DNA of 64,000 nt from Clostridia bacterium (GCA_017449935.1 JAFSYP010000071.1:56852-120851), one strand, 5' to 3'. Shown: positions 16,514-26,414, counted from the first letter of the stretch. Numbers and translations are program-made. The notes: a model not told the origin generated them from the letters alone.

Positions 16514-17881
16514 ATGAACCAGATCCCGTACAAAATCTATCTCAATGAAACCGAGATGCCCACCGCATGGTACAACCTGCGTGCCGACATGAAGAATAAG
16601 CCCGCTCCGCTGCTGAACCCCGGTACGCACCAGCCGATGACGGCGGAAGAACTTGCGCCCGTGTTCTGCGAAGAGCTCGTCGCGCAGGAGCTGGACAACG
16701 ACACCCCGTTCATCGAGATCCCCGAAGAGATCCGCAACTTCTACAAAATGTACCGTCCCTCCCCGCTCGTGCGCGCATACTGCCTGGAAGAAAAGCTCGG
16801 CACCCCCGCGAAGATCTACTACAAATTCGAGGGCAACAACACCAGCGGTTCGCACAAGCTCAATTCCGCCATCGCGCAAGCGTATTACGCCAAGAAGCAG
16901 GGACTTAAAGGCGTGACGACCGAAACGGGCGCCGGCCAGTGGGGCACCGCGCTCTCCATGGCCTGCTCGTACTTCGGCCTGGACTGCAAGGTCTATATGG
17001 TGAAGGTTTCCTATGAACAGAAGCCGTTCCGCCGTGAAGTGATGCGCACGTACGGCGCGTCCGTCACTCCCTCCCCGTCCGATACGACCAACGTCGGCCG
17101 CAAGATCCTCGAACAGTTCCCCGGCACGGGCGGCAGTCTCGGCTGCGCGATCTCCGAAGCGGTCGAAGTCGCCGTAACGAACGAGGGCTACCGCTATGTG
17201 CTCGGCAGCGTGCTCAATCAGGTGCTGCTGCACCAGAGCGTGATCGGTCTGGAAACGAAGACCGCGCTCGACAAATACGGCATCAAGCCCGATATGATCA
17301 TCGGCTGCGCCGGCGGCGGCTCCAATCTCGGCGGTCTGATCGCCCCGTTCATGGGCGAAAAACTGCGCGGCGAAGCGGATTATGACATCGTCGCCGTCGA
17401 GCCGGCGTCCTGCCCGAGCTTTACGCGCGGCAAATACGCCTATGACTTCTGCGATACCGGCATGGTCTGCCCGCTCGCAAAGATGTATACGCTCGGCAGC
17501 GGCTTCATCCCCGCGCCGAACCATGCCGGCGGCCTGCGCTATCACGGCATGAGCTCTATCCTCTCGCAGCTGTACGACGACGGCTATATGCGCGCCGTCT
17601 CCGTTCCGCAGACCGCAGTCTTTGAGGCGGCGGAGCAGTTCGCCAGAGTCGAAGGCATCCTGCCCGCGCCCGAAAGCAGCCATGCGATCAAGGTTGCTAT
17701 CGACGAAGCGCTCAAGTGCAAGGAGACCGGCGAAGAAAAGACGATCGTGTTCGGTCTGACCGGCACCGGCTACTTCGATATGGTCGCCTACGAGAAATTC
17801 CACGACGGTCTGATGAGTGACTACATTCCGACCGACGAAGATCTCGCAAAGAGCATTTCCAAGCTGCCTCAGATCGACTGA
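16514..17881 (+). CDS. trpB: Tryptophan synthase beta chain, TrpB2 type
   Basis: A 455-residue PLP enzyme of the TrpB2 subgroup (longer than the ~400-residue TrpB1, with a distinct N-terminus IYLNETEMPTAWYNL). The PLP lysine is in NTSGSHKLNSA, the catalytic glutamate region is TTETGAGQWG, and the phosphate loop is GCAGGGSNLGG. It condenses indole with serine to form tryptophan. No trpA or other trp gene is adjacent. TrpB2 proteins usually act without TrpA, so this is likely an indole-salvage enzyme. Expression should be controlled by the Trp T-box leader just upstream; the ribosome binding site is AAGGAAGG. Confidence 0.93.
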   Translation: MNQIPYKIYLNETEMPTAWYNLRADMKNKPAPLLNPGTHQPMTAEELAPVFCEELVAQELDNDTPFIEIPEEIRNFYKMYRPSPLVRAYCLEEKLGTPAKIYYKFEGNNTSGSHKLNSAIAQAYYAKKQGLKGVTTETGAGQWGTALSMACSYFGLDCKVYMVKVSYEQKPFRREVMRTYGASVTPSPSDTTNVGRKILEQFPGTGGSLGCAISEAVEVAVTNEGYRYVLGSVLNQVLLHQSVIGLETKTALDKYGIKPDMIIGCAGGGSNLGGLIAPFMGEKLRGEADYDIVAVEPASCPSFTRGKYAYDFCDTGMVCPLAKMYTLGSGFIPAPNHAGGLRYHGMSSILSQLYDDGYMRAVSVPQTAVFEAAEQFARVEGILPAPESSHAIKVAIDEALKCKETGEEKTIVFGLTGTGYFDMVAYEKFHDGLMSDYIPTDEDLAKSISKLPQID

Positions 17882-17897
17882 TCCCGCAACGTACGCA

Positions 17898-17936
17898 AAG
17901 GGCCGTCGCATTCAAAAAATGCGGCAGCCCTTTTTT
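17898..17936 (+). terminator. Terminator after trpB2
   Basis: AAGGGC-CGTCGCATT and AATGCGGC-AGCCCTT form a long stem with a short A-rich loop, followed by a run of seven T. It separates trpB2 from the convergent alpha-galactosidase gene. Confidence 0.9.
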
Positions 17937-17954
17937 ATGTTCCTTTTTCTGTTT

Positions 17955-20129
17955 TTACCCCTCAAAGTACATCGTGCAGCTCTCGCCGTCGCCCGTGACG
18001 ATATGCGTCATGTTCAGTCCCGCACGCATCAGGTACGCGCCGGAGTACGTCCTGCCGGTCTGCTGACAAGTATATTTGCGGTCGGGCTCGAGCCCCTTCA
18101 GGCGCACGAAGCACTGGTCCGCCGTATAACTGCGCATACGCACGAACGTGAAGAGCGCGCTTCGTTTGTCGGCGGAAACGATCTGCCACGCGGCGCGGAA
18201 GTGATCCTCGAACGGACTGATCAGCCGGTACAGATCGCCCGTGCGGATCAGATCGTAATATTTGTGATAATCGGCGACCTGTCGGCGGACGATCTCTCTG
18301 TCCTCCGGCGTCAGCTTGCGCGGGTCCAGCTCATACCCGAAGGTGCCCCACATGGCGACGTTGCCCTTCGTCTCGTAGCCGGTGCGCGGACAGGCAGACA
18401 CATGCGCGCCCATGGCCGACGCGGGATAACACAGCGACGTGCCGAACTGGATCGTCAGACGCTCAATGGGATCGGTGTTGTCGCTCGTCCAGATCTGCGG
18501 CGACAGGCAGAGCATCGCCGGATCGAACCGTCCGCCGCCGCCCGAACAGCCCTCAAACAGGATATCGGGGAACGTCGTGACCAGCCGCCCCATCAGGTCG
18601 TAGGTACCGAGGATGAACCGGTGGAAGAATTCCTTCTTACGATTCGGCGGCAGCAGCGCGGAGCCGGCGTCGGAGACGTTGCGGTTGAAGTCCCACTTGA
18701 CATAATCTATGCCGTTTTCGCGCAGAACCGGCTCCATCATGCCCCAGACGGCGTCGCGCACGTCCGCGCGCGAAACGTCCAGCACATACTGGTGGCGGCC
18801 GCGCATCGGCTCGCGCCCTTCGACGTGCACCGCCCAGTCGGGATGCGCACGGTACAGATCGGAGTCGGGCGAGATCATTTCCGGCTCGTACCATATGCCG
18901 AACTTCAGCCCCCGCTCATGCACGCCGTCCACGAGCTTTTTAAGGCCGCCGGGCAGCTTTTTCTCGTTGACGAACCAGTCGCCCAGGCTGCTGCGGTCGT
19001 CGTTGCGCTTGCCGAACCAGCCGTCGTCCATGACGAGCATTTCGATGCCCAGCTCCTTCGCGACGTCCGCGAACGCGAGCAGCTTATCGGTATCGAAATC
19101 GAAGTACGCCGCCTCCCAGCTGTTGATGAGCAGGGGGCGTTTTTCTTTTTGGAATCTCCCGCGGATCAGATGGCGGTTGTAGAAGCGGTGGAAAATGCGG
19201 CTCATTTCGCCCAGTCCCCTGTCCGTATAGACGCAGACGACCTCCGGCGCATAAAACGCCTCGCCGCTTTGGAGCGTCCACTCGAAATCGGTCGGGTTTA
19301 TGCCCATCAGGAAACGCGTGGAGCCGTTGAAATCACACTCGGCGAGCGCGGAGAAGTTGCCGGAATAGACGAAGTTGAAGCCGTACACGTCGCCGCTGTC
19401 CTCCGTGCTGCCGCGGCGCATCAGCGCGGCAAACGGATTCTGCGCATGGCCAGACACGCCGCGCTTGCTCTCCACGCCCTGTACGCCGTGCGAGAGCGGG
19501 CGCTTCTCGAGGCTGCGCTCGCGCACATGGCGGCCGTACAGTGTCAGAAGGTCGTAGTCCATCGTCGGGAAATCATTGCAGGCGCTGAACACACGCTCCA
19601 CATACAGCGTATCCGGCGTCGGATTGCGGACGATCACGCGCTTGGTCATCACGGGATACTGCGCAAAGACTGTGTAGACCAGCGTCACCGAAACGCCGGT
19701 GACGGGGTCTTCGGCGTCGATCTCGAGCGTTTCGGCCTCGGCGTCATCCGTCACATAGGTCGACGGCAGGCCGGGGATCTCCCGCTTGCCGGCATAGATG
19801 CGGTGTCCGCGGTAACGGACGTCGGTCACGTTGTCGCCGTTCTTTCCGCGCACGGACAGCGCCGCGATGCGGAAATCGCCCGCGCCGTTGCAGCCGTACT
19901 CCATCGGCGCGGTGTCGGGTGAGAAGCCGTGCTCGCCGATCACGGGATTCGCCGGAGAGAAGGACGCATTCGGCAGGCGCGTCATGAAATCGCCGAAGTC
20001 GGTATCCTCGATATGCGCGCCGTAGTACAGGCCCAGAAGATACCCCTCGTCATAGACGCCGATCACATAGGTCGTGTCCGACGTATGCAGATGAAACAGC
20101 TTTTTTTCTTCGTTATAAACGATACTCAC
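17955..20129 (-). CDS. Alpha-galactosidase, GH36
   Basis: A 724-residue cytoplasmic GH36 enzyme. The N-terminal beta-supersandwich domain is followed by the TIM barrel with LVMDDGWFGKRNDD, FGIWYEPEMISPDSDLY, the nucleophile in IDYVKWDFNRN (Asp480), FEGCSGGGGRFD and the acid/base in TSDNTDP (Asp550). Length and motifs match bacterial tetramer-forming AgaR/RafA/MelA enzymes that remove alpha-1,6-galactose from raffinose-family oligosaccharides or galactomannan side chains. No signal peptide is present, so the substrate must be imported. Its start overlaps the stop of the upstream hydrolase-like gene by ATGA. Confidence 0.93.
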   Translation of the reverse strand: MSIVYNEEKKLFHLHTSDTTYVIGVYDEGYLLGLYYGAHIEDTDFGDFMTRLPNASFSPANPVIGEHGFSPDTAPMEYGCNGAGDFRIAALSVRGKNGDNVTDVRYRGHRIYAGKREIPGLPSTYVTDDAEAETLEIDAEDPVTGVSVTLVYTVFAQYPVMTKRVIVRNPTPDTLYVERVFSACNDFPTMDYDLLTLYGRHVRERSLEKRPLSHGVQGVESKRGVSGHAQNPFAALMRRGSTEDSGDVYGFNFVYSGNFSALAECDFNGSTRFLMGINPTDFEWTLQSGEAFYAPEVVCVYTDRGLGEMSRIFHRFYNRHLIRGRFQKEKRPLLINSWEAAYFDFDTDKLLAFADVAKELGIEMLVMDDGWFGKRNDDRSSLGDWFVNEKKLPGGLKKLVDGVHERGLKFGIWYEPEMISPDSDLYRAHPDWAVHVEGREPMRGRHQYVLDVSRADVRDAVWGMMEPVLRENGIDYVKWDFNRNVSDAGSALLPPNRKKEFFHRFILGTYDLMGRLVTTFPDILFEGCSGGGGRFDPAMLCLSPQIWTSDNTDPIERLTIQFGTSLCYPASAMGAHVSACPRTGYETKGNVAMWGTFGYELDPRKLTPEDREIVRRQVADYHKYYDLIRTGDLYRLISPFEDHFRAAWQIVSADKRSALFTFVRMRSYTADQCFVRLKGLEPDRKYTCQQTGRTYSGAYLMRAGLNMTHIVTGDGESCTMYFEG

Positions 20130-21505
20130 TGATTTTCCTCCTTATGTATGATCGCCGCGGGAACACGGTCGGTATTCCCCAGCGCCAGATCCAGTACAAG
20201 CCGCATCGCCTCGGCGCAGCCGCCGATCTCATGCGGTTTGCCGTAAAACAGGCAACTGCCCTGCGGGAACCAGACGTCCGTCATGTCCGGTTCGCCCTCG
20301 TCCGCACGCGCACCCGGCACGGCAGACGATACGGGCAAAACGCCGTCCGTATCGGCGTGCCTGTCGCCGAACAGCCGCAGAAAAGCAAAGTCGCTGCTCC
20401 CCTCGCCGTACGAAAGGCCGCAGCCGCCGACGAAATAAAACTCCGTCCCGCACACTTCCCGCATCCGCTCCATGCGTTCGCGCAGTTTTCTGCCCGCGGC
20501 TATAAAGCGGTCCGCCTCGCCCTGCACAGAACGAAAGCGCGGATTGTGGATGAAGCGGTCGGGCGAGAACAGCTTGCCGTACAGCGTTTCCCAGCGCGCG
20601 AGCGGCACCATCGAGAGAAACGCGCTCGAACGCAGCAGAACCGTGTCCAGCAGCACGTCCGCTGCCTGCCGCAGCAGATACATCGTGCGGTGCGGATCGC
20701 GCGTAAGCAAAGACAGCAGCGCACGGTTTTTGACCGCCTTCGGAAGGATCTCGCCGCACAGAACGTCCGGGAAGTTCCGCACGGGCCGCCACTGTAAAAG
20801 ATTGGCGAATGCGTCGCTGCCGTCCCATGCGCCGACGACGGACACGACACGGCGCACAAGATCGGGCTGCACGGCGCCGTCGTCCGTATAATACAGATCC
20901 AGATACGCCCGAACCACCGCCGCGCCCATGCTCATCGGGATCAGCACGACCCTGTCCGAGCCGGTCTTTTCCTTTTGATCTTCAACGACGGCCAGCAGCA
21001 TTTCACGCAGCGCCCGCGCCGAAGCGTACAAATCGGTAAACGGGGAATAGTTGAAGCAGTAGAGGTTTTCCGCGCCGCATTCGTCTAAAAATTCGCCGCA
21101 CGGCACGTCGCGCAGCAGCCGCGCAAGCAGCGTGTCCGTCCCCTCCGTCGGCGCGCCCGTGGCGAAATCCGTTTTGCCCAGCACGTCGAACGAACGCGCG
21201 CCGTAAATGCGCACGTCGACCTCGGGCGGGAGCGATCCGTCCTGCTGCACGACGCAGTACCGCAGCAGATCGGCCGCCGCCTGCTCCATGCGGATGCGGG
21301 AAACTGGCCGCCCCATGCGCAGATACCGCGCCATGTCGGTCGTCAGTCGCGCCAGACGCCGCCTGCCGCCCGAAGGATAACCGGATAACAGCACCGCGCG
21401 ATCGGACGGAAACAGATTCCACCTGTGACGCGGATCGTCTGCGAGCGTCGACCACGTCTGCCCCACGCCGGTCACAAATACCAGCGCGCATTCCGCTTTT
21501 GCCAT
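20126..21505 (-). CDS. Alpha/beta-hydrolase-like protein (lipase-like)
   Basis: A 459-residue protein. It opens with a beta strand and turn (AECALVFVTGVGQTWSTLADD) like the oxyanion region of lipases, and has VVLIPMSMGAAVVRAYLDLYY, a nucleophile-elbow-like segment with Ser192 in the context M-S-M-G. A large helical insert follows and a late GCGLSYGEGSSDFAFLRLFG segment. The best reading is an alpha/beta hydrolase of the lecithin:cholesterol acyltransferase/lipase superfamily. No signal peptide is visible. The ATG at 21505 follows GGAGG. It is translationally coupled to the GH36 gene, so it may act on acylated galactosides; substrate is unknown. Confidence 0.65.
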   Translation of the reverse strand: MAKAECALVFVTGVGQTWSTLADDPRHRWNLFPSDRAVLLSGYPSGGRRRLARLTTDMARYLRMGRPVSRIRMEQAAADLLRYCVVQQDGSLPPEVDVRIYGARSFDVLGKTDFATGAPTEGTDTLLARLLRDVPCGEFLDECGAENLYCFNYSPFTDLYASARALREMLLAVVEDQKEKTGSDRVVLIPMSMGAAVVRAYLDLYYTDDGAVQPDLVRRVVSVVGAWDGSDAFANLLQWRPVRNFPDVLCGEILPKAVKNRALLSLLTRDPHRTMYLLRQAADVLLDTVLLRSSAFLSMVPLARWETLYGKLFSPDRFIHNPRFRSVQGEADRFIAAGRKLRERMERMREVCGTEFYFVGGCGLSYGEGSSDFAFLRLFGDRHADTDGVLPVSSAVPGARADEGEPDMTDVWFPQGSCLFYGKPHEIGGCAEAMRLVLDLALGNTDRVPAAIIHKEENQ

Positions 21506-21624
21506 ACCGCACCTCCGAACATAAAAAATGTCGATTTGATTTATTTTAACATAAAGCGACGGCAAATTCAACCGTTTGCGCCGGAAACGATTCGTTAAAT
21601 TTGGATAATTTTATATTTTTATTG

Positions 21625-21667
21625 TTGAAAGAATATAACAGATGTGATAAAATAATCCTGTTATATT
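21625..21667 (+). promoter_or_regulatory. Promoter and palindromic operator of the cohesin-dockerin locus
   Basis: TTGAAA (21625-21630) and TAAAAT (21648-21653), 17-bp spacer. A perfect 10-bp inverted repeat, AATATAACAG (21632-21641) and CTGTTATATT (21658-21667), flanks the -10 element. The symmetric placement suggests a repressor operator or a 5'-leader stem. Confidence 0.6.
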
Positions 21668-21698
21668 TTAATATGTAATGTAAAGTGAGGTGCCAGAA

Positions 21699-24600
21699 AT
21701 GAAAACAAGATTATTTCACAAATCACTGGCCGCCGTTCTGTGCGTCCTGCTGCTGCTGAGCGCGCTGCCTCTGACGGCGTCCGCGCGGCAGCACTACAAC
21801 CTGTATATCGTCTATCCCGATATCCAGGCCAAGCGCGACGCGGGTTCTTCGCCCTACGGCGGCAATACGACCGACTATTACAGACAGCGTCTGCCCTTCG
21901 ACGGCAGCTATCAGTGCGTCTATCTCGCACAGAACGAAGCGGAAGGGTTCCAGCTTTTCTTCTACGAATGGTACGACCCGCGCGAGCTGCACGTCAGCGT
22001 GAGCGATTTCGTCAACGTGTCCGGTGAGAAGCTGGCGCATACGGTATACCGCGAGGAATACTTCACGTCCACCGGCGTGGAGGATTTCCCGCTTGCAGAC
22101 CCCCTGCTCCCCTACAACGGCGAAGCGGTCATGACGGAGCCGGGCTGCAACCGGATGTTTTATATCGAGCTGCAGTCCGCAAAGAATCAGACGCCCGGCG
22201 AGTATACGGCGACCGTCACCCTTTCCGATGAAAACAGCGTGCTGACCACGCGGTATATCAAGGCGACCGTCTGGAACTTCACGCTGCCCGAGGCGCATTA
22301 CGCAACGACGATCGCCGGTCTTTACAACACGGCGTCCGGCTACGGCGGCACGAACAACTTTCTGAAGGAATGCGGCGTACGTTTCAACGGTAACGAGATC
22401 GTCCCGGAGGACGTTCCGCTGGCGGAAAGTATTCTGGAAGGCTGGCAGGAAGTGCTGCTCGAGCACGGCATCACGACCTATGAGCTGCCGCGCTTCCTGA
22501 TCGACAACGACGCGAAGTCGGCGCAGCTGGCCATGGCCGATACGCGCCGCAAGGCGTTCGCCGTGCCGCTGCTGAGCTACGGCCTGTCCGGCGGCAGCTT
22601 CAACGCGGCGACGACCGCAAGGATCCAGCAGTACCGCGATCTGGTACAGGGCAACGCTTATCTGGAAAACAAAGCGTTCTTCTATGCCGCGGACGAACAG
22701 TGCTGGGCTGACGAAACGGAAGCGGAGGCGTATAACGCCCGTATCGCGGCGATCGAGGCGATCTGGCCGAACTATCACGCGGTCATGCCCATCAATTCGA
22801 TGAATACATTCACGATCCAGAAGCTGCGCGACACGACGGACATTCTCTGCATGAACCAGCAGCTGCTGCACGAATATTCGGACGCGCGCACCGTGTTCAC
22901 GGACGGCACGTGGAACCGCACATGGCGCTATCAGGGCGACGTCCAGGACGGTGGTTTCTATTTCCACCGCTGGGGCAAATCGACCATGGGCGTGTTCAGC
23001 CGCATCCTTTACTGGCAGGCCTCCGCCCTCGGCAGCGACGGCATCCTGCACTGGAACGCGGCATTCCTGCCGAATGACACGGACGGCGAGCCGTACGACG
23101 TTTGGGAGCATATGGCCATCCCGCCGAAAGTCAGTCCCTCGACCGGCAACGGAGACGGCACCCTCGTTTATCCCGGCTATCCGATCGGTCTGAGTCAGAC
23201 AAAGCCTGTCGTTTCGCTGCGTCTGAAGCAGATCCGCGACGGTATGGACGACTATGACTATCTGACGATGGCCAAGGAATTCCTCGGAAATGAACAGTGG
23301 GCCGAATATATCAACAGAGTATTATTTAAATATTCCGAATCCGGCATCAATGAGATCTACGATTCCGAAGGCATCGACTGGGTCGGCTGGGAATGCGTGA
23401 CGATGAACAGCGCCCGCGTCGCCATCGGCAACGCGCTGAGCGAGGCGAACACGACGCATACATACGGCGACTGGCAGACGGTCGTCGAACCGGACGCGAG
23501 CCATGACGGCGTGCAGATCCGCACCTGTACCGCATGCGGCGCTGAGGAAAGCCGCACGCTGACGACGCACGAACACACCTTCGGCGACTGGACACAGACG
23601 ACGGCGCCGACGTGCACCGTCGAGGGCAAAGAAACGCGCGCCTGCACCGGCTGCGGCGTCACCGAAACGCGTGAGATCGCCCCGACCGGACACGTCTTCG
23701 GCGCTTACTCCGGCAGCGGTGCGACCTGTACTGCCGACGCGCAGAGGACGCGCACCTGCGCTGTCTGCGGCGTGACGGATACGCTCGTGCAGCACGCGCT
23801 CGGACACGACTGGGGCGACTGGACGCAAACGGACCCCACCTGTACCGAGGACGGTCTGAAAACAAGGATCTGCGTGCGCTGCGGCGAAACCGAAACCGCC
23901 GTCCTGCCGTCTGCCGGCAGCCACAGCTTCGGCGAGTGGACGGTCACAACAGAGGCGACCTGTACCGCAGACGGCTCCAAAGCACGCACCTGCACAGTCT
24001 GCAGCTATGAAGAAACGGAAACGATCTCCGCGCTCGGGCACGACTTCGGCGACTGGGTCGTGACGACGCCGGCAACGGGCAGCGCCGCAGGCGAAGAAAC
24101 GCGCACCTGTTCGCGCTGTAATACGACCGAAACACGCGCGATCCCCGCGATCCCGGCGGGCTACGGCTACTTCTCCGGCGGCTACGGCACGGCGGAAAGT
24201 CCGTTCCTGATCTCGAACACGGCAGACTTCGACCACATCGACGACTTCTACGTCGAATACGGCGACAATCTGCCGTGCACCCCCGTGTATTTCGCACAGA
24301 CGTCGCACCTCGATCTGTCGGTGCCGTATTTGCTGAATTACAATGAGGGAGAAGAAGAGGATGAGTTTGAATACTACGCCGCGACGCCGGTATCGGTGAT
24401 GCATGACGCCGTATATGACGGCGGCGGCTACGAGATTTTTGCAACTATGGGGATAACGTGCTTTACGGACAGCGCTTATTCCGGCATATTCGGTCTGGTG
24501 ACCGATTCCACGATCCGCAATCTGCGCGTATTCATGGAAGGCGTGACCTTTACGTGCACCGGCGCGAACGGCTGCGCCGGCATGATCGCACGGGCGGAAA

Positions 24601-26414
24601 ACTGCCTGTTCGACACGGTCCGTGTCCGTATGTGGGGCGACGCGAGGATCCTGTCGTCGACCGGCTCGGCGAACGTCGGCGTTTTGGCCGGCTGCGCGGC
24701 GAACTGCGGCGTGCAGAACTGTCTGGCGCAGATCTCCGGGCAGGAGCTCGGCCTCATCGGCAGCTCGACGTCCGGCTTTTCGTCGAGCAATACATGGTGG
24801 GTGACCGATGAATACGACGCATATGATTGGCAGGCCGATATTCCCAATGTAACCGGCATTTTATTTGTCCATGAGGACTATTGCGGCGTAACGCTGGAGA
24901 TCGCCGATGGGCAGATCGTGATCCCGAATTTCACGCTGCTGACAGACGCGCAGGGTAATGTGCAGTCGGAGCCGCTGCAATACGATCCGACTGCGACCGG
25001 CTTGCGCTATCATCTTTACTATGCGGATCATGTGACATTCGCGGCCGGCGAACACGGAACGCTCACGGGCGCAGGCTCCGCTGTCTTGTACGGAGAGCCG
25101 TTTGAAACCAAAACGGTGACCGGACTTCAGCCGATCCCCGACGCCGGATATGTTTTCGCAGGCTGGGCCGTCTCTGTGCAGGGTTCCGCATCTAATCAAA
25201 ACGAACGCAGCATGACGCTGCAGGCGGACGGAACGTATACATATTCGACAGTTCTGCAATACGACATGGGCGCTGCCGTCGTCACTGCAAACTTTGAAGC
25301 GCATGACCCGCACAGCTTCGACGCTGAAGTCACCGCGCCGACCTGCACCAAAGGCGGCTATACGACATATACCTGTTCCGTCTGCGGCTACACATATACA
25401 GCAGACGAAACGGCGGCGCTCGGGCACAACTGGGTAGGTCAGAAGGATCTGATGGGCAACGTCCATGTAGTCTGCACGCGCTGCGGCGAGGAGAAATACA
25501 CGATCAAAATCGATCCGTGGAATATGCAGATCGCGCCTGAGGCAAAATTCCAGCTCGATCACCAGACGCACGTCGTACTCGAAGACACCATCTTCCAACC
25601 GGACTGCACGTCGAACGGTCTGATTCACTGTGCCTGTATGACTTGCGGAGAGGAGATCTTCGTGGAACAGGATGCGCTCGGGCACGATTTCGGCGAATGG
25701 ACCGTGACGACGCCGGCGACGACGTCGTCGGAAGGCGAAGAAACGCGTACCTGTACGCGCTGCCAGGTCACCGAAACGCGCGCGATCAACAGACTGCCGG
25801 CCGAACCGCGCTTCGTCGTCAGCGACGGCAGAGCAAAGCCCGGCGAAACGGTTCAGATAACCGTATCGGTCGAGAACAATCCCGGCATCATCGCGGCGCT
25901 GCTGAAAATGGAGTATGATCCTGACGTGCTGACGCTGACCGCCGTGCAGAACGGCGACGTGTTCGGCGACGGCGTGTATCAGCCCGGCGGCAATCTGAGC
26001 GCGATCCCCTATACGACGGTCTGGGTCGATCCGCTCGCGTCGGCGAACTATACGGCGGACGGCACGCTCGTGACCTTCACGTTTACCGTTGCGGCGGACG
26101 CACCGGTCGGCACGACGCCGATCACCGTCACATACGATACGAACTCCTCGCTCAATACGGATCTTGAGTATGTCGCGTTCACGGTCCAGAACAACGCCGT
26201 CACGGTGTATACGCGCCTGGCGGGCGACGCGGACGGCGACGGCGAGGTCTCGCTCGGCGACGTTGTGTCGCTCACGCGCTTCCTTGCGGGCGGCTGGAAC
26301 GTCACGGTCGACGAAGGCGCCGCCGACGTGGACGGCGACGGCCTGCTTTCGCTCAAGGACGTTGTGCTTCTGCGGCGCTATATTGCCGGCGGCTGGGGCG
26401 TCGAACTGATCTGA
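21699..26414 (+). CDS. Secreted GH123-like protein with cohesin and dockerin modules
   Basis: A 1571-residue secreted protein. Signal peptide: residues 1-28 (KTRLFHKSLAAVLCVLLLLS...ASA). Residues 30-560 resemble the GH123/DUF4091 family; YAADEQCW carries Asp332-Glu333, matching the catalytic Asp-Glu pair of substrate-assisted beta-N-acetylgalactosaminidases, and LRLKQIRDGMDDYDYL is the typical late motif. Residues about 585-815 hold five to six repeats of the form HxFGDW...TC...G...R-C-xx-C-G-xx-ET, then a GLUG/beta-helix-like part (815-1050), an InlB-B-like segment (1100-1200) and two more Cys repeats. A cohesin domain (about 1368-1505: GETVQITVS, YDPDVLTLTAV, LVTFTFTVAADAPVG) is followed directly by a dockerin (1507-1571) with two calcium loops, DADGDGEVSLGD and DVDGDGLLSLKD. 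First of three such genes. Start chosen for the signal peptide and AGTGAGGTG site. Confidence 0.82.
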   Translation: MKTRLFHKSLAAVLCVLLLLSALPLTASARQHYNLYIVYPDIQAKRDAGSSPYGGNTTDYYRQRLPFDGSYQCVYLAQNEAEGFQLFFYEWYDPRELHVSVSDFVNVSGEKLAHTVYREEYFTSTGVEDFPLADPLLPYNGEAVMTEPGCNRMFYIELQSAKNQTPGEYTATVTLSDENSVLTTRYIKATVWNFTLPEAHYATTIAGLYNTASGYGGTNNFLKECGVRFNGNEIVPEDVPLAESILEGWQEVLLEHGITTYELPRFLIDNDAKSAQLAMADTRRKAFAVPLLSYGLSGGSFNAATTARIQQYRDLVQGNAYLENKAFFYAADEQCWADETEAEAYNARIAAIEAIWPNYHAVMPINSMNTFTIQKLRDTTDILCMNQQLLHEYSDARTVFTDGTWNRTWRYQGDVQDGGFYFHRWGKSTMGVFSRILYWQASALGSDGILHWNAAFLPNDTDGEPYDVWEHMAIPPKVSPSTGNGDGTLVYPGYPIGLSQTKPVVSLRLKQIRDGMDDYDYLTMAKEFLGNEQWAEYINRVLFKYSESGINEIYDSEGIDWVGWECVTMNSARVAIGNALSEANTTHTYGDWQTVVEPDASHDGVQIRTCTACGAEESRTLTTHEHTFGDWTQTTAPTCTVEGKETRACTGCGVTETREIAPTGHVFGAYSGSGATCTADAQRTRTCAVCGVTDTLVQHALGHDWGDWTQTDPTCTEDGLKTRICVRCGETETAVLPSAGSHSFGEWTVTTEATCTADGSKARTCTVCSYEETETISALGHDFGDWVVTTPATGSAAGEETRTCSRCNTTETRAIPAIPAGYGYFSGGYGTAESPFLISNTADFDHIDDFYVEYGDNLPCTPVYFAQTSHLDLSVPYLLNYNEGEEEDEFEYYAATPVSVMHDAVYDGGGYEIFATMGITCFTDSAYSGIFGLVTDSTIRNLRVFMEGVTFTCTGANGCAGMIARAENCLFDTVRVRMWGDARILSSTGSANVGVLAGCAANCGVQNCLAQISGQELGLIGSSTSGFSSSNTWWVTDEYDAYDWQADIPNVTGILFVHEDYCGVTLEIADGQIVIPNFTLLTDAQGNVQSEPLQYDPTATGLRYHLYYADHVTFAAGEHGTLTGAGSAVLYGEPFETKTVTGLQPIPDAGYVFAGWAVSVQGSASNQNERSMTLQADGTYTYSTVLQYDMGAAVVTANFEAHDPHSFDAEVTAPTCTKGGYTTYTCSVCGYTYTADETAALGHNWVGQKDLMGNVHVVCTRCGEEKYTIKIDPWNMQIAPEAKFQLDHQTHVVLEDTIFQPDCTSNGLIHCACMTCGEEIFVEQDALGHDFGEWTVTTPATTSSEGEETRTCTRCQVTETRAINRLPAEPRFVVSDGRAKPGETVQITVSVENNPGIIAALLKMEYDPDVLTLTAVQNGDVFGDGVYQPGGNLSAIPYTTVWVDPLASANYTADGTLVTFTFTVAADAPVGTTPITVTYDTNSSLNTDLEYVAFTVQNNAVTVYTRLAGDADGDGEVSLGDVVSLTRFLAGGWNVTVDEGAADVDGDGLLSLKDVVLLRRYIAGGWGVELI

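Noticed and set aside
17817-19922. A 701-codon open frame on the plus strand opposite the alpha-galactosidase
   Set aside because: It begins inside trpB2 and crosses its terminator; the GH36 motifs on the minus strand are decisive.
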